A stretch of 64,000 nucleotides of DNA from Glandiceps talaboti (taxonomy: Eukaryota; Hemichordata; Enteropneusta; Spengelidae), in assembly GCF_964340395.1 (NCBI RefSeq), contig NC_135557.1, positions 2,408,187-2,472,186 on the forward strand, read 5' to 3'. Every line of letters starts with the position of its first letter. Positions within the stretch are counted from its first letter, which is position 1. Positions 57,901-64,000 of this stretch are shown here, piece by piece. A program made the translations under genes and the position numbers. Below the pieces are notes generated by a model that was given only the letters and a program-made list of their open reading frames with translations, was not told the origin of the DNA and searched no databases.

Positions 57901-60900
57901 CTACTTATAATATTTGTTATATGTAGACTGTAAATAGTGTCTTTGTCTACTTATAATGGTTGTTGTATGTAGACTGTAAATAGTGTCTTTGTCTACTTAT
58001 AATAGTTGTTGTATGTAGACTGTAAATAGTGTCTTTGTCTACTTATAATAGTTGTTGTATGTAGACTGTGAATAGTGTCTTTGTCTACTTATAATAGTTG
58101 TTATATGTAGACTGTAAATAGTGTCTTTGTCTACTTATAATAGTTGTTGTATGTAGACTGTGAATAGTGTCTTTGTCTACTTATAATAGTTGTTATATGT
58201 AGACTGTGAATAGTGTCTTTGTCTACTTATAATAGTAAACAGTGTCTTTGTCCACTCGTAATCATCATACCACTCCTCCCTCCATCCCCCAACTCATATA
58301 CATACACTGACACATCTCATATATTTATTGATTCAAAAGCAGTTGAAAAATGACATATGTTGTTTATGCTTACGATAAATACATGTATTTATTACCTTTT
58401 AAGGTATATTTTTATGGGGAGTGACTATTGATAAACTATTAGAAAAAAAATAACTTAGAAACAAGGCAATGTTCAGGCAGATTATTACCAAAAAACTATA
58501 ATTATAAAAAAATCAAAACTTAACTTTTAATGTAATAACAAAATGTGTTACATTTACATTTCATTTTGAATATCTACAAATCTATGTAATCAAAATTGGC
58601 ATTAATGTATTTAGTTAATATTTCTCATGTTTACAAACATGTTTTTAGTTGTTTTCATTGTAAGGACTTTATGTAATTTACCTTAAAACAACGACTCATT
58701 AATACTTAATCTTTTGTATCTGTAAATATATTTTTTATGGATATTGACATCACTTCATCAAACAAATATTTAGTAACTATTCTCTGAGCACAGGAAGTTA
58801 AACAGTGATACAAATTAAATAATATTGGCAGCACTTTTAAATTGTTCTAGTGATGTGTGTAATTGTTCTGATATGTTTTAATTTACTAGAATATTGGTGA
58901 CCATAGCAGTTATAGAAAGAAGAGATTTCTTGTTCAACCTACAAAGAAACTAGGCTGTGAGGCACAGGTTATTTTAAGAGAAGTACTTAAATTTCCACAA
59001 TATAAGGTATGTGTACATAGTATAAATACATTACACACATATTTTGTGATAGTTTATGATTGTACATGTATTAAAAACTGTACAATACATTAACAGATTG
59101 TAGTACATGCAATAGGATTGCAAGTATGCCATATGACCGTTATTTGATGTATATTTATATAAGTTATGCAGTGCAATTCATAATCGGAAATAGTGTCAGT
59201 TTTTTCCTTACAATTTTGTGCATTGTAAATGCATTTCCTATTTATTATTCTATACTACACTCGGCATGTGGTATATTTATTTCAATACTTGTGAATTTGT
59301 TACTATAACATTTAGCATGTGGTACACTTGTTTCCAATATTTTTTTATTTAGTGTTTTGTTCATTATAAATTTATTTCCCAAAATTCATTTTTATACAAT
59401 TTTAATTTCAATGTGCAAAGTGTTTTTCCCATTTTTTCATAACTTTGTTTCAACTCTGTTTTGACACTTGCTTTTTTATTTGATTTTAACTTCTATTTTT
59501 TGTATGTAATGAGTTTCCATTATTTCTGTCAGACTCCTTTTCTTCTGACTTTAGTCTTTTTCATCAATACATTACTTTATATTTTGTACCATCCATTCAT
59601 TACCCATCCTCTCTTGTTAGTAGTACATGACGTATTAACAAGTTAAAAGAAAGTACATGTTTTGGTCTCAGTTCATATGTTACTGGTATTGTTTTACCAG
59701 TAGTTGACCTTGACAACTCTTTAACTGTAGTCTGGGTCAACTGTAAGTCTTGTAGGGTATTCTTTTACTGGGAACCATTTCACACGAATGTATCATCGTT
59801 CATGTTGTTTTGTTCTTAATTGTCTTTCACTTCGGGGATACATCACATGCAGGTCTGTTACCATATTGTTTTTTGGGGATATTCATTCATTCAATGTAGG
59901 TGCACAATCTTCATCTTTAGGAGAACTGTCAAATTTGAGTTTAAAACAAGATAAAAATAACAGTATTATTCAAATTGAATTGAATTCAAACAATTAACAC
60001 TACATACCCCAAAACAGTACTATTGACCACTCATTAATGATTAATTGGTCAAAATCACAAAGTCCAGTTGACCATCCATGCTAACATCGAAAAGTGTTTG
60101 TCATACTGATCTGCAGCACAACGATATAAAAAGATGTAATTTATTCAAATTTCACGTTATCGTAGCATGTATCTGCACTGTTGAGATACATCGTTAGCTG
60201 ATTGTACATCCCTAGCATGTTGATGTGAGGGCTGAGAGGTACAACCAGCTAACAATGTATCTAAACAGTACAGTAAACAGGCTAGCAGTATCGTGGTTCA
60301 ATAGTTTACATACCTTTCCATGTAATATTGTCTTGCTACCCTTCCTTGCTTTGATTTATTTATAATAACACCCTCCTTCAAATGTATGACAACAACATGG
60401 CCATTTATCAGCTAATATCATATCTGTGAGACAATACAATAACTAATAATGTTATTGAATTTTATTTGTTAAAAATAAAACAATATAGCAGTATATTTTA
60501 ACTATTTTCATGCTATCATACCGGTACATAAAAATGTTTGTAACTTAGATAACATCCAACAGTAGATGGAAAAAAGACGATGCTTCCAAAGCCCTGCGTA
60601 TTAAACTACAGAATACAACTACTAAGGACAGTGAGGTGAATTGTGAACATCGCATTTATATAAAACTACCACAAATTGAAGACCATACATTCCATGTAAC
60701 TGGCAAGGTATGCTTATATTACACAATAACTATATCTGACAAAGGTACTATACATACATGCACCGGTATCTATAGGTACAACCACATTTCCTGTGACTCT
60801 CTCTCTCTCTCTCTTCATATCACAACTGATAGTTGTCTGCAGTGATTTTTTTTACATGGGTTTATTATTCCAAATCCAGTTCCTGGATTCATACAAGTAT

Positions 60901-63900
60901 GTTCCTCTTTTATACCATGAAAATAATAATGCCTTTAAACTTTCATTTTCATTTTTATTTGCAGACAGCAGGCATTACACTGCCCATGGATGAGAGCGTT
61001 ATAGAGAAGATTGTTAACCTTACAAGAGAGGGAGTGAATTCAGTAAATGAAGTTAAACGTCATATCGGCTACTACGTTAAGAATGAAATTTTCAAGGACA
61101 AATCACCACCATCAGTTAGTAACAAGCGTTTCTATCCATCAAATAAAGACATACGGTATCACATGTACAAGACAAGAATGCAGCAGATGAAATCAAAGAT
61201 TGACCAGGAGAATTTGGCACTCAAAATATCAGAATGGCAAGAAGAGAACCAAGATGATAAATTTTATTTCAGACAGTATTCGGATCAATCCAACCAACAT
61301 GACAATGACGATGACCAAGATGATGATGTTACTTTAAGAGGATCAGATGGCCTACTTTTTGTACACCAGGCACAGTGGCAACGAGACTTATTATTGAAAT
61401 ACGGCAATGAAATAACACTATTAGATGCAACATATAAAACAACCAAGTATGCACTTCCCCTCTTCTTTTTATGCACAAAAACAAACGTCGACTATTCAGT
61501 TGTTGGAGCATTCGTAACACAATATGAAGACACAAAATCAATAGCAGAGGCTTTGGAAATACTTAGTGACTGGAACACCCAATGGAAACCTGCACACTTT
61601 ATGGTAGACTTTTCAGAACCAGAAATAATGGCGATTGAATCAACTTTTCCAGGTAAGTTGATATAAAATGTACAATGTACAAATATCTTATACCTCAAAT
61701 ACATGAATATAATGCAGATACATAGATAGATACACAAAACACATATTGCAAATAGGTCAACATGGATTCAAAGTTATATATTACATGTTTATACATTGTA
61801 GAACAGGACATCATGCATTACAGTCTCTGTTGTTGAATATACCTAACAGGAAAGCATGAACTCTATATTATACTAGGACAGTATGCATTCTAGACAACAC
61901 TGAAATACAGGCCAGCATGCATTCTAGGTTGCACTGTAATACAGGCCAGTGTGCATTCTATGCAACACTGAAATACAGGCCAGTGTACATTCTATGCAAC
62001 ACTGAAATACAGGCCAGTGTGCATTCTATGCAACACTGAATTACAGGCAAGTGTGCATTCTATGCAACACTGAAATACAGGCCAGTGTGCATACCAAGTT
62101 ATTTGACATAATGAAGTTTTCTACTATTTATCTTTCCAGAATGCCAAGTGTATCTTTGCGACTTTCATCGAGAACAGGCATGGGTAAGGTGGGTGAGCGC
62201 ACACAAGAATGAAGTAAACCATTTAAAAGATGAAGTCCTGGCACGTTTGAGACGTATAGCTAATGCAGATACTAAAGACAAATTTACTGAAGCTTTGAAC
62301 GACTTGAGGAATAGCGACATCTGGAAAACAAACAGGAAACTCAGACACTACATGGAAGGGACATGGCTTCCCATACACAAGGTAACACAGAAATAATCTT
62401 TTTGGGGTATCATTAGACTATAATTCATAACAATTACATAGTTTAAGTGAATATTTACACTAGGTTCCCATATTTGTAATAACCCTTTACAGTATATATA
62501 AACTATTATGTATTTCATGACGTCATTTATTTAATATGTCTTTACGTCTATCAATCATATGATGAAGATGTAAATTGTAAATTCCCACAATACTGTAATT
62601 CTTGTACATTGGAGATCGGTTTCCTTGAAAGAATTTAATTAGTTTGTCCTGCCATGGTATTTGAAAGTTGTCTCTTTATTGGGTAATGTAGAAAGGTTAA
62701 TTGGTACATACATGTATGTTAAACATCTTACTGATAATAAGCCTAGCAGGTAGGAGTGGTGCTTGACAAAGGATTCCGAAATGGTATGAGATGAGGAAGT
62801 CCTTTGTGTGAGACTAGCACCTAGCCTATTCTCAGTGGTTTTCTAGAAATCAGGTATGTGTTTGACAATGATGCCGACTACATGCAGTACTTGCTGAAGG
62901 TAACTGGTCATTATTAGTTGTCATTTGTACCCGATAATTTAGGTATGTACACAAAATAGAGTGAACTACATTTAGTCATTTATGTGTACTTAATGAAATC
63001 AATGTATAAGAGCAATGAATCTGGAAGGACTAAGCCCAAGTCCTTCTTTCCTTTACATTTTTTTAACCATCAATCTGACACAATCACTGTCCATTTCCTT
63101 AATATGAGTTGTATGTTGATTCATTATTATTTTTAATCTCATATATCTAAATTCTAATATAAAGCTATTATACTACTTTAATTATGAATATATAGACAAT
63201 ATGTAGGAATTTGAACTTGTATTCAGTTTTCATCAAGAAATATGTTTTACATGTTGATTTATTTTGAAAATAAACATTGGTATGAATTTTCAAGTATAAA
63301 AATACCTGATATTTATTTGTTCTAACTTAAATAATATAAATATATTAAAAATGAAATCTTTCAATCTTTCATAATAGCGTTGGGTGAAAGCTTTCAGATT
63401 GGACAGGTTTAATGTAAATGTTAACACAAATAATGGAATAGAAAGACAGAACCGGGCTTTTAAATACGACTATCTGCGAGACTACATCGACAGATCATTA
63501 AGTGGAATGATAACTATCCTTGTTGAACAATACTTTCCATCATCCTATCAACGGTGAGTATAACATCTATATTATAATCTTATGCACATATTATCCAAAT
63601 GAAGTAGTATTATGGATTCAATAAATTAAACCAAAAAGACAAATAGTCTCTGAAAAATAGTCCAAAACCTGTTGACGGATAATAACAGACTACATGTATA
63701 CAATGCATGCTAACTTTATCATTGTTTATCCTCCACAGATTTGTTTCAGCTGGAAGCTACAGTTAACCATGTTTTGAAATATTTCAAAAATATGAAACTT
63801 GCATAAATGGTACTGGTATACAAGTATATTACAGCAATTCATCAAAGAACTCATTATCTGCATTATATAATTTCAGATATCAAGAAGAAAACATCAAATG

Positions 63901-64000
63901 TAGTGGAAGCTATAGAAGGTACACTGAAGAACTACCAACATACCTAAATGATCGACCAAGAGAAATGGTAAACCATATATGCACCAGGACAAAAAATGCA
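54771..64000 (+). CDS. MULE-type transposase gene, multi-exon, open, runs off the window
   Basis: Eight exons: 54,771-54,942, 55,931-56,085, 58,890-59,006, 60,549-60,707, 60,965-61,652, 62,140-62,381, 63,378-63,553 and 63,878-64,000+. All splice sites are gt/ag and every split codon is consistent, giving about 610 residues without a stop. The N-terminal part (residues 40-97) has VYRRTKSFG, HKVFW, YDGIPFITSGRMTLDCHQG, a module seen in animal MULE-like proteins and similar to the DNA-binding region of the CARF transcription factor. The MULE domain has LLDATYK (first Asp, residue 355), MVDFSEPE (second Asp, 416), CDFHREQAW (C437/H440) and NTNNGIERQN (Glu, 533). A C-terminal SWIM finger, if present, is beyond the edge. 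Active transposon or domesticated gene: undecided. Confidence 0.85.
55931..56085 (+). CDS. MULE-type gene exon 2, CARF-like segment
   Basis: Acceptor aaaaccatag. Split Gly codon, then KSHKVFWNLRENAKDIDNVA, YDGIPFITSGRMTLDCHQG and a basic tail KERKKRD. Donor ACAG/gtatag, phase 0. Confidence 0.8.
56630..58240 (+). repeat. 46 bp minisatellite, about 35 copies, in intron 2
   Basis: The unit tgtagactgtaaatagtgtc followed by tttgtctacttataatagttgttgta occurs in 46 bp register, with some units missing two to four bases. It contains inverted words (gtagac / gtctac), so each unit can form a small hairpin. It stops at 58,240 before a C-rich stretch. Confidence 0.95.
58890..59006 (+). CDS. MULE-type gene exon 3
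   Basis: Acceptor taatttactag, donor AAG/gtatgt, phase 0 at both ends. 39 residues, NIGDHSSYRKKRFLVQPTKK onward. The basic stretch suggests a DNA-binding or nuclear role. Confidence 0.75.
60549..60707 (+). CDS. MULE-type gene exon 4
   Basis: Acceptor taacttag, donor AAG/gtatgc, phase 0. 53 residues starting ITSNSRWKKDDASKALRIKL. Confidence 0.75.
60965..61652 (+). CDS. MULE-type gene exon 5, catalytic core
   Basis: Acceptor tttatttgcag, donor CCAG/gtaagt, phase 0 to 1. A long helical region is followed by an acidic linker (HDNDDDQDDD) and the first two catalytic blocks, EITLLDATYKTTKYALPLFF and HFMVDFSEPEIMAIE. An upstream in-frame ATG at 60,833 lies in the intron and is not the start. Confidence 0.85.
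61889..62095 (+). repeat. 34 bp tandem repeat, six copies, in intron 5
   Basis: Unit gcattctatgcaacactgaa followed by atacaggccagtgt, 34 bp register, few substitutions. Confidence 0.9.
62140..62381 (+). CDS. MULE-type gene exon 6
   Basis: Acceptor tatctttccag, donor AAG/gtaaca, phase 1 to 0. It carries VYLCDFHREQAWVRW, the C..H motif between the second and third catalytic residues of MULE transposases. Confidence 0.85.
63378..63553 (+). CDS. MULE-type gene exon 7
   Basis: Acceptor ttcataatag, donor CG/gtgagt, phase 0 to 2. It carries VNTNNGIERQNRAFKYDYL, with the third catalytic residue (Glu). Confidence 0.85.
63878..64000 (+). CDS. MULE-type gene exon 8 (cut by window end)
   Basis: Acceptor ataatttcag. 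Split Arg codon, then YQEENIKCSGSYRRYTEELP, open to the last base. The downstream part is outside the window. Confidence 0.75.

Noticed and set aside
60833-60964. In-frame upstream start for the catalytic exon of the MULE-type gene
   Set aside because: The stretch lies between a good donor (60,708) and a good acceptor (60,964) and encodes an unrelated hydrophobic peptide, so it is intron.

Overview
The window is eukaryotic: spliced genes with gt-ag introns, AT-rich intergenic DNA, non-LTR and Penelope-like retroelement remains, DNA-transposon genes and an extraordinary amount of tandem repeat. The frequent ACATGTA words and the kinds of transposase seen suggest a marine invertebrate, perhaps a mollusc, another lophotrochozoan or a lancelet. 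That is inference; the species is not resolved.

Layout. 1-7 kb: intergenic DNA, a repeat element ending in a GC-rich hairpin (copy 1), then a minus-strand series of small duplicated exon-like units (2.0-7.0 kb) interrupted by a 640 bp hAT-like MITE. 7.3-16.3 kb: a satellite of about 66 units of 134 bp, with a nested 2142 bp higher-order duplication. 17.4-18.2 kb: copy 2 of the element seen at 1 kb. 18.4-19.1 kb: a block that recurs inverted at 53.3-54.0 kb. 22.3-23.9 kb: a satellite of about 375 bp units. 27 kb: a 20 bp minisatellite. 28.4-32.3 kb: a Penelope-like RT fragment, then a decayed LINE (ORF1, endonuclease, start of RT) between inverted copies of a short repeat. 33-37 kb: microsatellites, two copies of a small MITE and candidate first exons, two of them divergent.

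38.0-45.4 kb: a plus-strand, multi-exon, frameshifted gene. Its N-terminus has a zinc-binding module resembling the N-terminal region of RAG1 (as in the molluscan N-RAG-TP mobile elements). This is followed by 27 exact 12-residue repeats, 31 13-residue repeats, a CxxC segment and a region resembling DUF6589. 45.5-49.6 kb: about 100 copies of a 41 bp minisatellite running into the splice acceptor of the next gene. 49.6-53.2 kb: a THAP-domain plus DDE_Tnp_4 transposase gene in five exons, now carrying a nonsense codon, a frameshift and a lost C-terminus. 54.8-64.0 kb: an apparently intact MULE-type transposase gene in at least eight exons, with all intron phases consistent and all three catalytic acidic residues present; it runs off the right edge. 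A 46 bp minisatellite fills most of its second intron.

The last 26 kb is therefore three successive plus-strand transposase-like genes: two decayed, one open. The intact reading frames of the third argue that the frameshifts in the other two are real decay and not poor sequence. No tRNA, rRNA or CRISPR array was seen.
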